DNA from: Stratiolaelaps scimitus
Taxonomy: Eukaryota; Arthropoda; Arachnida; Mesostigmata; Laelapidae
DNA: 64,000 nucleotides
Direction: 5' to 3'
Assembly (NCBI GenBank): GCA_019614645.1
Contig: JABWDB010000002.1
Coordinates: forward strand, 16,839,501 to 16,903,500
The position numbers were made by a program, and so were the translations under genes. Position 1 is the first letter of the stretch. The number at the start of each line of letters is the position of its first letter. The notes under the pieces are model-generated. The model saw only the letters and a list, made by a program, of their open reading frames with translations, did not search any database and had not been told where the DNA came from. Positions 12,985-24,267 of the stretch are shown in pieces.

Positions 12985-13119
12985 TTGATCTACTTTGCTA
13001 AGATGTGTTTCGGAGACAGTGCCAATGTCAGCGTAATCTAGCCATCGTATCGGCACTTCTTTTTGTTGCGTTTGATTTTTGAACGTGCTTAAGGGTAACT
13101 TGGGTGCATTTGCGTTGAT
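12985..13119 (-). CDS. Candidate internal coding exon, 45 codons, unknown protein
   Basis: This 135-nt block is fully open in one frame and bounded by good splice consensus. Upstream on the minus strand lies a pyrimidine-rich tract made of three TTTGC units ending in TTAAG (the acceptor), and downstream is GATCAA followed by GTAAGA (the donor). It begins and ends in phase 0, so skipping it would keep the frame. The peptide starts INANAPKLPLSTFKNQ and continues with KEVPIRWLDYADIGTVSE and HLSKVDQ. It has a mixed, soluble, protein-like composition with no signal peptide or membrane segment. I do not recognise the family. The nearest minus-strand candidate downstream (9,617-9,760) needs a different entry phase, so if both belong to one gene there must be at least one exon between them. 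Splice sites and frame are seen; coding function is inferred. Confidence 0.5.
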
Positions 13120-13513
13120 CTTAACAAAGCAAAGCAAAGCAATTGGAAACAAATTTTTTCATACTTGAAAAACGTAAAAGGCAACGCTGATGACTCTAGT
13201 CAAATGTTGCTCTCACAATTTGGAGGTTGTCCGGAGAGGTCAAGTCATTCACATGTGCTGTTAGTAACTTTGGGGGTCATTTTTCTTACGAGTAAATTCA
13301 CACGAGTTCACAAAGTTCGCTTGCGACGAGAGTCAGAAAAAGGGCGACACCGATGCGGACTTCGGAAGCCGATAGCATGAAACCTGTCGAGCGAGTAGGT
13401 AGTACTAACCTGTCATCCTATGCGTTGCCTGGGCGCATTTCAGTGTCTCAGAAAGTTCACTTTTAGTGGGGTTGCAAAACTACGTATCCTCTCCAAGCAG
13501 ACGTTCGCGTGCG

Positions 13514-13535
13514 ACGCTTCGCTATAGCGAAGCGT
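13514..13535. repeat. 22-bp perfect palindrome
   Basis: ACGCTTCGCTA at 13,514-13,524 is followed directly by its exact reverse complement, with no spacer. Confidence 0.9.
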
Positions 13536-16381
13536 TAATGTACCGTTAGCAAAAATCTGTAGTAAAGTGCATGACGGTGTAAAAACTCAGACATGAAGGT
13601 GCGCTTAAATTGCGAACAAAGAAGATCTTATGAATGTGGGTCTCAAAGGGTCCACGAGTGGCTCTCGACGACATTTGTGAAGCTTTGATCGAATGACTGA
13701 TTCATCGGCAATGAGCCTCGTCACGGCGCCTAGACGATTGATACCATATAAGGCGAATTTTGCAGTCAATTCATTGGACTTTTTTTTGTTTATGCTTGCT
13801 GGTAAAATCATTCCAAACAAGATGAAAAGAATCAGGTAAAATAGCCTCTTTGAAAAATGATTAAATATACGATCACCAACTGTCGGCTCCATTTCCATGG
13901 ATGTTTCCCATACGGCAAGGATGATACGTCTCGTCCAATATACACGCTTGGTAGGATATCGATATTGGCCACTCCAGAGGCGCACCTATTGTGCCCAAAA
14001 TAGAGCTCTAGACGATCTGATGTGGATACCTTCAGGGATACCCCCCCGCCGCCGTCCTGAACAGAAATAGATCCCCAAGGCTTATTATCAGTTCCTGCGG
14101 TAATCCGATTGCCGAAAAGGCGAATCGTCGCCGCCTCTTTACACACCGCATTTATAGGATAAGCTTCTCTTGGCTATAATGACCATATTTTTCATCTGAA
14201 GCTGCTATCTCCGGGAATAATAAACGATGTGGTGACCATAGCCGTAATATCAAAATTGTATGTTAGTACTGGACCAATCCAGATGGGTGAACAGCCTGTC
14301 GCCATCGTTAGTTCCGTTACGCAACCGATAATCAAGTGGTGTTCCAATGAAATTATTAACGAGCTCACCTCCATGCGGGATGCACGAATTGTGTTATATT
14401 GCTGAGGCTGAGGATAAATTAAGCGCAATATTGAACTCCTCCTGCAGAAGGTGCCTTAAGCCTCACTAAGCTGCACATGCAATGCCAACATTTGGATCGC
14501 TTTGCTGACAGCTGTGCCACAAAGTGGATGTCTATGATATTTCTCACAGGGACGCATGCGATTTCGGTTTCTATACAAGCAAAGCTACATTTGGTATAGG
14601 TCATTTCGACATTGTTATAGTGTATGTCGTGCAGTGTAGTAGCAATGTCGGTATGTTGTATGGCAATATTACTATAAGGCTACTACAATTTGTGTAGCCA
14701 TTTCGCCTCTCACCACCGGGTGCTAAGTGTCCGCCTGACTAAAATATAGCTCAGCGGCGTATGTCGCATTTTTTTCAGTCTTGGATTCACATTGACCGTC
14801 GCAAAGCTTTAACAATATTTTATTCGTGCCGGGCGCATTCTAACACACAGCAAAAAGTACAAAATATCGCACGTCAAAGGTCGCACCCTATCTGGATGAC
14901 CTTATGATTAGTCAGTTCCTCGATACTTCAGAAATGGTTATCCCTTAAATCGGAAGCTTTTGTGTTTTATGGAAGGGAGAACTTGATCGATACCATTGAT
15001 GATTGCATACTATAGTGTAGCTCGACGATCAACTAGTCACGTTACTGGCCATCCCTGGCTGACGTTTTTATACAGTCATATACGCAATAAGCTAAAAGCG
15101 AATACTAGCAACCCCGCAATTAGCTTGAAATGTTTCGGAGACATCAGAATTTATAGTGCTAGACCCTTAGACTTTATCCTATGGTTGGACGATATAAAAT
15201 AAAATATATCATGGTCACCAGTTATAATATGTACATTTTAAAAGTTGTTACATTAAAAAATATTTTAAAAATTGTTACAGCTAGGCTACGTCGTTATCAG
15301 AGGCCATCATCAGTTTCACGTATAATACTTGTAATGCAAACATTTTGTTAATTATCGAGGATCATTTTCAGTTCACTTCCAAATACAGAAGGAGCCTTTG
15401 TCATGAGTGCATGCTCACATGAGCCGGAAGTCGATTTGGATGTTTGTTGTTGACGAATACCAAAATATCTGTTATCAGAAGGTTATCCCATTCCACTAGC
15501 GTATATGCTAGCCAAGCTGGACAAGGCCACAATAGCAGCTTGCTAGGAGATTCGCTCTGCATTTCTGTAGTCGATGCAACGTATCCGCCTGCCAGATCCG
15601 TACACCCTGTTCGGTGTGCATTACACGATGGGGTTTGCTATGCATTCCGCTCATTCAAGCGTACGGCATTCGAGACTTGACAAAAAAGCACGCCCGCATA
15701 TCATCTCATTGAAGGCGAACCTGTAGTGGTCACTGCTGTCACACCGGAACAGTACAACCGGAAGCTAATAGATCAATGAATGGAATAGCGAATTCGTTTT
15801 CGACCTTGCTTATCGCCATCTTAAGCAGCTCTGATTCTAGTCGATGGCACATGCAGTACGATGTAGAGATGGAGAGAGCATTTAGTATAATTATTATTAA
15901 AAATCCACTAGCTACCAGTTAATCATTTATGGTAGTTAATACGTTCTATACTTTCGACGTAGTTATTATCATGGATCATGGTCGTGCATTCACTCTTGCA
16001 TTACGCGATAGCGGTCAGGCGAAGGACTCGCCAACATATATGCACGTTTTTACATGCGTTGAATATTCAATCACAGGTAATCCTCCATCCGATCCTAATC
16101 GCCGGTAACCTTCACCAGCGTCGATAATTATTACACACAGAGCTATGCATGAATATCGTGCCTTCCTCTAATGAGCAGATCTCTCTGCCACGTACGACGT
16201 TCTTGTGCTATACACGAAATGAGTCGTATTTTCTATGCTTTAACATTCTCTCCCTTTGCTTCTTAACCTGTCGTCCGCTGCTATAGATAGCAGTCTTTAC
16301 ATCATCTCATGCGAGCGAACTGTCTCAGTCGTCGTTCGCGTCCAAAAATAAGAACCCTCGTCAAAGGTTCATCGAGAGAGA

Positions 16382-16394
16382 GGGGGGGGGGGGG
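16382..16394. repeat. G13 homopolymer
   Basis: Thirteen consecutive G on the plus strand after GAGAGAGA, in a GC-rich stretch. Confidence 0.95.
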
Positions 16395-19225
16395 TTGGAG
16401 TGTGGCCGTCCCGGCGGGCTGGTGTTTGCGAGGGACCTGCCGGCCTTATTATCCGAGACATCAGGGACCACCACCAGCGACGCGAGTACGTCATGGGTAC
16501 GGTCGGCACGGACTTTTGGGGGATGAACTGGTAGCCGAGGACTTTTTGGCCTTCCTTCATGCGATCTCTGAACTTCTCCCGAGATGTGAGGTGGATCCGC
16601 CGAGTTGAACACAGAGGTGAAACGGGAGAGACGCGATAGAATAGTGGTGGGCTTGCCCAGATGACCCCTCTGGGACGACCTCTACGGTGAACGGACACTC
16701 AGTGCCTGCACTTGACAAGTTCTACTCTCGGTCGGACTCAGAGACGAGGAAGCGGACCCCTCTGGCAAAGCAACAAGTTGTCCTCGACCTTGTGATTTCG
16801 TTCATCCACCCGCACATCAGGGTTTACAACTCGACTGCTTCTGGTACCACTACAACTAATACAACTACAAGCTGCTAACGGTTGTACAGCTTGGCCGTGT
16901 AGGCTCAACGGCCAGGCAGATACCTGGGTGTCTGTTCGGTCTGCCCTCCGCTCAACTGCAGCAAAAGCCGGCCGCTAGTATCGCCAGTGGAGTAGTATCA
17001 GAGCCATTGAGGTTCCACTCGGAGACATGCGGCTGTATACGAGGTCTGTAACCGCTTGCCCGCTCCATCTCCTCCTGCTATCTGCGCCTACGTCTTCGAG
17101 CCCAGCACTCAGACCCAGGTCCCAGACCCTCAGAGTTCGTTTCGGTTGCTAATTAAGTAGCCCGATAGCTTTGCGGACGTAGTTGTATGGACTCATTGCC
17201 CTGGGGCACCGGGCCACAGACAGAGATGCCCGCACAAACGCAGGGGATTGCACGTACACGGATTTGAAACGAATGCCTCGCCAGTATCATTCAACTCAAA
17301 TAACTACAGTTTCGGTGGCCGCATCGTCGTTACACCCGCGCTGATTGCCTATTGGCCGCGCGAAACTTGCCGGCGATTTAGAGCGTTCTGGACCTCGCTG
17401 TGCGTTTCTATTATAAGTCATATGTAAATGAAAGCGGTCTTAACTGAATGTACAGCTTAGAGAACTATGCGACTACAGTCGAATGTCCCCAGATCGCTTC
17501 AACCGTTTCAAAAAAGAAGGTGGTAGCAGTTCTGAAACGAATCCACTTTAATATTTTGACGAAGCGGCACTTACTGTAGAAGCGCACCAAAATAGAAGCG
17601 GTTCAAGCGAGCAACCAGCTGAAACGCTGTCTGCCAAAATCCATGCAGCCGTTGGCGTCGATTTCAGCTCTACACGCAGTGACATTGAGCATAGTGGTGA
17701 ATGTTTATTATCACCGGCCTGCAGCCGGCTTTCGTTTTATCGAGGAAAATTCGACTAGCGAACTCTGTGACCCCCAAGCACAAGAGACACAAATGAAACA
17801 TTGCTATTCGCTTGTGGCTGACTAAGGTGTCGTTCAAGGAGTTGTTCTCATTAAAAAGGCTACATTAACTTGTCGACCGCAGGCTTGGGATGGATGTCAG
17901 GCATGCTAGTTGTCGCGAAGGCCAAAAGCGTTCGATGAAAGAAACATTGCTAAAGATAAATGGCAACACGATACGGTCACAGTGGACATATTTCCAGCTG
18001 TGGCTCGGTGATTTTTTTTTATATTCGATATGCCTCAATACTAGCTCGCCGCGCAGCTACACTCGGCTAATAACGTGCCAAGCGTGCCGACTCTAGGGAG
18101 GAGATGGACTCTCAGCAGAAGGTTGGTTTTAGGTATCCTGTGATATCAACCTGTGGAAACAACTAATTATTATATTTTACTATCAAAAATTATAACTTGA
18201 TATATAGGGTGCTTTCGGCTCTTATGGGCAGATTGACCTCCTAGTGGCAAACTAGGCTTTATATCATAAAATAAAACCTATTTGATATATGATAGGATGC
18301 CCGCCTGCATGGCTTGTCGAAGGTGATAAGCTCAACGCCACTTCAGCAGCTCGATTTAACTCGTTATACCTGCACAGGCCCTATCCATCGAGTACACATT
18401 TTACTCACTCGATACGTATGCCAACGCTTACTTTTCAACGACATCAGTTTCAAGTCGATCCTGTAGTTACAATTGAAGATCATCCGCGTCGAGCCACACA
18501 TCCTTGTATTGGCTAGATGCCAAGCATGGCAGTGTGCCGTTGTTTGAGTCTCAGTGTGAAACGTGCTACGCTTTCTTTCCATCTCACATGCACACCCCTA
18601 CACGTACCGCGCAGTGTGGGAACTCTTTCACCGCGTTGTAGGCTCAGTTCGTATACCTGGAGGGCGGCACACACCTGACTAGCTTCTCGTACGGCACCGG
18701 CCTCGCAACCACCACGATTAGGGCTATCAGAACAGAAAGGACCGAGAACGTCCTGGTGTCACTGCGACAGCAGAAATAATAGCACAATAGCCCCACTACC
18801 CAATCCAAACTTTAGATCCGCAGAGCAGGTGCGTCCACGCACTTGACTTTGCACTTTCGAACTGTCGTCCCGTTGTTTCGTGTCGTTGTGTCAGACAATT
18901 TCGAGTGTCTCGGGTCTCGCAGACTCGGGTAGCCATTTTAAATCACCGAAACTAAATGGACCAGCAAAGAAGTCTAAATATTTTCACATAGCCACCTGCT
19001 GGGTCTAACTCCTGGGTCGAACGGTCCCTTTACATGCCAGACACGCTATCTGCCTACGGCCAAGGCGAAAGAACCTCTCTGGAGGGAGAGTACATTGCAG
19101 AAAGATGTAGAGCTGGTGCGTGCACGTTCAACGGCTACAAACGATCGCATCTCCATGCCATACCACGCGGGACATCACTAGGAATAAGAAGTTGTATTTG
19201 TATATATGTGCCTTGTGAGGGCACA

Positions 19226-19275
19226 AATAGCCAACACAGCTAACATATATATATATGTTAGCTGTGTTGGCTATT
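19226..19275. repeat. 50-bp perfect palindrome
   Basis: The 25-nt arms on either side of 19,250/19,251 are exact reverse complements. Each contains GCCAACACAGCTAAC followed by an ATATAT run at the centre. Complementarity continues with two mismatches to 19,221-19,280. Confidence 0.95.
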
Positions 19276-20218
19276 CGTGTGTAGCATACAATATATACGA
19301 AAAACAAAACTAAACATCGATTCCAGTATCCAACGGGCTTTAACTGGTTTCGAGAAACATTCTAATGTAAGCCTGTCATGTGGCGGGAGGACTCTCCGCG
19401 CCGTCCGGACAGGGCACGCCTCTCGGATTATATCAGACCACAACCACAATAGGTGATATGTGATTTTATCGGAACACCCAACTGTAGCTGGCAGTAACTG
19501 TAGATCTTTCTGCTTATACATATACTCGTACTTCCTTCATATCGGCTTTTACTGGTCGTTAGACCAATTCTCAAGGACAGCTAACGGGTAATTGTTTGAA
19601 TTGGGTACGTAACCGATACTTGCATTATAGATTAAGTCCCTCACTGCTGTCGTAACGTCAAATGCCTCAGGGCGGAAAGGCAACGTCTGATCGTCTAAGC
19701 CGGATAATTGTTGTTAGCACAAAGATCGCTCACCAGCTACAGTCAGCTCCGCTATCCCTAAATATGTTTAGAGAGCTGTTCTTTGCGTTCGTCTCTATGC
19801 ACGTATTCGTGTAATAGGCGCACGACACTGGACATTCGAGGCTAACGAATAGCCCTGTGCATACGATTACCTCGCTATTTAAATATACGGCATTTTCTCT
19901 CACGTCTCATGAATATCCGCTCCTAAACAGATATTCAGTGGACAGCGTACCAAGCACATGTTATCCACGCAAGCTAACCGGTCAGGCGGCAAAAACAGCT
20001 AACACGAGTCGGGTGTTCACATTCGTATCGTAAGGGTCGGCCCGAGGAACACGACTAAATCAGGCATATAAGGTCGCCAATCTCGTGTTCAGCATTCACG
20101 TACAATCTCAATGGAATTAGGGAAGCCGTTCGGTGTCGGGTAAATCTTCATTAGGAAAAGAGAGGACGATGGATAGAAGGTAGTCAATGGAAGGTAGAGA
20201 GAATTGGACGAATCTCGT

Positions 20219-20279
20219 CCGCCGCCGCCGCCGTCACCACCATCGCCGCTGCTGCTACTGCTACTACTGCTACTGCCGT
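20219..20279. repeat. Mixed CCG / CAC / CTG / CTA triplet stretch
   Basis: About 60 bases of imperfect triplets. Translated frames give homopolymeric Ser, Gly or Tyr/Cys runs, which are artefacts of the repeat. Confidence 0.85.
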
Positions 20280-21448
20280 AGTTGTAGAGTAGTCGAGTGC
20301 CTTTTTCTCCTGCATTGGCCATCGCCTTCTTGCTCTATCTATAGCAAATATATCGAAACAAGGGTGGCCGGCAACCTCAACCCTTTGCAGATGATTACGT
20401 CCCTGATCACTCCACCCTAAGGTGCCTTCCGCCTTGCATGCCGTATTGTAGCGTGCCTCTTCTTGACAAATGGATAGTGAGTGTGGACGGGCAGGTATGT
20501 TAGTTGCATTGTAGTGGAAGAGGTAGTGGCCGAGCGTCGATCTGTGCCGAGTTTGTGGGGCGCTCCACATCTATATGTTCTACTCGAGCTAGAGAAGGCC
20601 CTTCGATACGCCGGCGCGTTGAAAGAGATTCTTTAGCGAAGGGCTTCAACAGCAGGAAGTGGAAGAGAGGGGTAGCATATTTTCGAGTTCTGGTGGTGGT
20701 TCTATCGGTGATGGCCGAGTAGAACGCCTTTTTGCGGTCGGCTGTTCAGTCCGCCGTGTGTGCTGTCGTGATCGTACCGCTCTTCGCCCAGCAACGCCGT
20801 AGTACCCGCTACTCAACGGGCAAGTACTACGCACAGCATAGACATCAACTTCACAATGGCGGAGCGTAAATATAGTTGCAAAGCGAGAAGAGAAGCTGCG
20901 CCATCGACCACCTTGTGTTCACATCTGCCGGCCCGCCTCGTCGCTTCGGAATACGCGTCCCACAAATCTCGACCGCCATATCCCACAAGGCGCAGTATCT
21001 GCTTGACTAGGACAGATCTGCCCATGATTCCTGCTTGCACTACACTCTGTCCGCTTGCCGAGGGCCAAAACGCTCAGCTCCTCCAGTTAAATCGGCTGAA
21101 TAAACGCTGGCCAGCTTAAACAAAAAACGCAGGTGGCGCTTTCGAGCATCGTCGCCGAAGAAACACAGATCAGAGCTTATCGCACGTTTGGCTCGGATCC
21201 TGCCAAGCCTATGTCCTAGCCAAGCTCGATCAACAGAGTGAAGACACGACAGTTCGGAGGGAAGTTTCTTTGAAATTTCCTTAGAAATATGATTTACTTT
21301 CCAGAGCGGCAATATGAAATAACAGGCCGTGCCAACATGGTTGTCCCGTCTTCCAACACATAACAGGTTGTGCGGTTCTTCCTCCATTTTGAGAAGAATC
21401 TCTGGGCAGTCCGGAGCAACGGCTACCGTCCTATGTTTTGCTGCTTAC

Positions 21449-21503
21449 CTGCAAAGGACACAATGCGAACGAACAAGAGACACAAACACAACCGAACACA
21501 CAT
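21449..21503 (-). CDS. Candidate signal-peptide start exon on the minus strand
   Basis: On the minus strand an ATG in the context AACCATG begins MCVRLCLCLLFVRIVSFA and then meets a donor (TTTGCAG followed by GTAAGC) after 18 codons plus one base. The layout is that of a signal peptide: an early arginine, a hydrophobic core of Leu, Val, Phe and Cys, and a small residue at the end. Against it, the underlying DNA is T-rich (TTGTGTTTGTGTCTCTTG), and any T-rich run encodes hydrophobic residues. The TTTGCAG could equally be an acceptor-like sequence. No following exon could be chosen with confidence. Confidence 0.27.
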
Positions 21504-21703
21504 GGTTACCATGTAGCCTCTTTTGTACAGTACGAAAGCCAATCAGTTAATGCAATCAAACAGGTTTTTTTTCGCCTAGGTAGTCCACCCGCCATGCCAC
21601 AATTGAATTTAGGGGCCATCGTCAGACTAGGAAAGAAGGAGAACAACGAAGGGCAGAGTTGTTTCATTAAAATCTAATTACTGCTATCTTGCAGAAGTTA
21701 GGC

Positions 21704-21717
21704 CTCTCTCTCTCTCT

Positions 21718-21748
<31 letters not shown>
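21704..21748. repeat. Compound (CT)n(TA)n microsatellite
   Basis: A CT run (21,704-21,719) is joined directly to a 29-nt TA run (21,720-21,748). Confidence 0.95.
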
Positions 21749-23425
21749 GCACGTAGAACCTTACTTCTCTTTGCCGAGATCTATAGGAACGTGCCGCAGT
21801 GCCTGTTTATATATAGAGAGCCCACGAGGCTGTTTAAGGAAATAAGCTACGAATTAATTTTTGCTAGCTAGATATTTCCTCTTGTAAAAAGAGCTTGTGT
21901 TGTCCATAAAGCTCACTGTTATACTAATATAATCACGTCAAGCTAAAGAAATTGGACTGTTTGACCAATAATATATCCGTTGTTTTCGTGAGTCACCCAA
22001 TCCTCGGTTAAGTTTACGAGGCGCTTACCGCCGGAGTTAGTCGTATCTACTAACTAGCCTTGACCCAATGCTGCATGTTCTAATCATTCCACCGTGGTAT
22101 TCGTTGATTTTCATCGCTCACCGATGATAAGAAATCTAGGACTGCTTGACAATAACGTGCAACGCTATGTGTATGTTCACTGGCTGTGCTGCTGAACAAG
22201 CGACCAAGAGTACACAGTGACGCAAGCTGATTAACCAGTTAATTATTCTAATTGATTAATCACTTGAGGTCGACCATTCACCACAGGATTCGTATGTTGC
22301 TTGGCGTGCACACAAAACACCACAGCATGTTCTATAATAGAATAGCCGTGGCAAGAACAAGTTCTAAAAGAAGAATGAATTCTAGAATAATACATCGGCT
22401 CACGCACGGGCACCGCCATTGTACACCGCCGACACGGGGCACTACACCTATCTCTTTCAGTGATGTTGTTCTCAGCAGATCAATAAGATCAAGAGAGAGC
22501 CATGAAGATAGACGGACCGCAACGATGATAATGCATTTACTTTTCGGGATGCTAATGGCAGTAGAGGTGCGCGAGCTGCACACACACACTATCGAATCAA
22601 AAGCCTTTGCAACGTCAGAAAAACAGAAAACATTAGAGATACAAGAAACTCTCGTAAAAATCTCTTCGCCAACCGCGTCCTGGCCTCCTACCTCCAAGCA
22701 TGCCATCTCGTCCAACTTCCCATGGGACCTCGTCACTCCTTGGAGCCAAAAGCTAGGTAGCTGGGACGCTTGCGTTCCTTAATTTCGACGTCAGCTCACC
22801 CAGAATGTAATCAGTGACCTCTCGATAGCACGACAGGCGGACGAGCGGTCTGGCCGGCGGGTCCCGGCTAGCATGGATGACTCGGAGTTGGAGAGGCTCG
22901 TTTCCGAATGTATCTTGGGACCCGACCGATGAAGAGAGGACTTCAAAGGAAATGTCACATCCTCAGATTCGCATTAGCCGTAACGGCACCTTCAGCAGCA
23001 CTAGTTGTAGTGGTAGGCCCCTCGGCTCGTTCCTAAGCCGACTCGAGGGGTTCGTTCATAAAGGGAACGCGCGCCGGTTCCAGTTAAGATTAAACTTTGG
23101 ATTATAAGGTTTCGGGGCCAGGGTCCCTGGAGGACGTGTGGCCGCTTACACAGTGACGTGCCAGCTATTCGAATAAATTTGGCGTGCATTAAACATCACC
23201 ACTCCTACTATTGCCTTGTCTCCGTTGATCTCTGCTGCCACTGCTGGTCACAGGCGGCCTGCTACCCCACGTCGATGCATTGATGCGGAACGAACGTTCA
23301 CGGATGCCTCGTGATAGGATGAAGGAGATGTTGTATAATTTATACATGATAGCCACCAGTATGGCGTAGGCCGAGAGAGAGAAAGAGGCACAAGGTCGGC
23401 TCCTCTCGTCGACGATCGAGTTAAT

Positions 23426-23487
23426 ATGCGTAATAGGCGCTACGCCTTGGTACTGGCGTTGGGTTTTGTGGTGTTGTGGCCGCTGAG
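23426..23487 (+). CDS. Candidate first coding exon encoding a signal peptide
   Basis: An ATG with A at -3 opens a frame of 20 codons plus two bases that ends exactly at a consensus donor (CTGAG followed by GTAAGTAC). The peptide is MRNRRYALVLALGFVVLWPL: a short basic n-region (R2, R4, R5) and a 13-14 residue hydrophobic core rich in Leu, Val and Ala, which is the classic layout of a secretory signal peptide or signal anchor. The upstream 100 bases contain a GA-rich stretch and a TCCTCTCGTC run compatible with a 5' UTR. The next exon would have to start with one base completing an AG-N codon; I could not pick it out downstream. If real, this is the start of a secreted or membrane protein on the plus strand. 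The mature protein cannot be named. Chance co-occurrence of an ATG, a hydrophobic core and a strong donor remains possible. Confidence 0.42.
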
Positions 23488-24231
23488 GTAAGTACAGCCC
23501 GACACATTACCATGACTAGCAGCCTTTGGATACAACCTATATAGTTCAAGCTGCTGCTGCTGCTGCTTAGTGTGCTGACTAGCCTAATTCCGATAAATCT
23601 TCCGGCTTGGATTACTTAGCTCCTTGAGGCTGACATTACTAACTGGCATGAGAGATGGAAGCGTTTCGGATAAATGATCTACGTGGTGATCATAATTACC
23701 CCGATCAATTCTATATGATCTAGATCTATTCAATATTCATTCTTTCACAAAGAGTTTTTCGAAATTATCCTACCTGTTTAATATTTGCTCGGTGCACCTT
23801 AATCACAAACAATGTTTCCGGCTAAACCCCGTAACAGGAGAGTGCTGGACGAAGAGTCAGAGATACAGACCTACCACCTCGAAAATGTCTAGAAAAAGAA
23901 CGCAGCTGATAAGCCATTCGCCGCTCCCAAAACCAGCATAACCAAAAGGCTTTGGACTTGTACCATGGATATTCAACGGCCACGTATATATAGAACTTCT
24001 GCTTATCTGGCTCCGTCAGGCCGAGGCGCACGCACGTCCTGTGGTTGAACAAATTGAACGCGACGTTCGCCAACCGCTCTTTTACAGTCCCTTACGTCGA
24101 AAGTAACCGCATTGGTTTACTTTGCTTCGAGGGCGTCCTTGTCCGATGAGACTCTCTGGCAAGTAGATTTGCCAAGGTCGCCAACATTTGATGAACTCCT
24201 TAGGGGGTTCACTGCTTAAGCTGAGACCCGA

Positions 24232-24267
24232 TTCTGGTCGAACTTCTGGTCGAATGCTGGTCGAACG
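24232..24267. repeat. Tandem repeat, 12-bp unit, 3 copies
   Basis: The unit TTCTGGTCGAAC is present three times head to tail, the third copy diverged at its ends. Confidence 0.9.

Larger units (their letters stand above)
13120..21448. other. Non-coding stretch with possible transposon remnants
   Basis: No gene recognised. 13,600-14,640 has several staggered minus-strand open frames with cysteines and one hydrophobic segment (see findings). 16,300-17,420 is GC-rich and contains a faint RNase H-like reading. The remainder is AT-richer and featureless except for the two palindromes. Confidence 0.45.

Noticed and set aside
14745..14800. tRNA D-arm-like TAGCTCAGCGG
   Set aside because: No matching box B or cloverleaf downstream.
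20089..20322. Poly-Ser / poly-Gly open frames
   Set aside because: Direct products of the triplet repeat at 20,219-20,279.
22252..22782. 176-codon plus frame and an opposite frame containing DVAKAFDSI
   Set aside because: The short string resembles a reverse transcriptase palm motif, but nothing before or after it fits that family.
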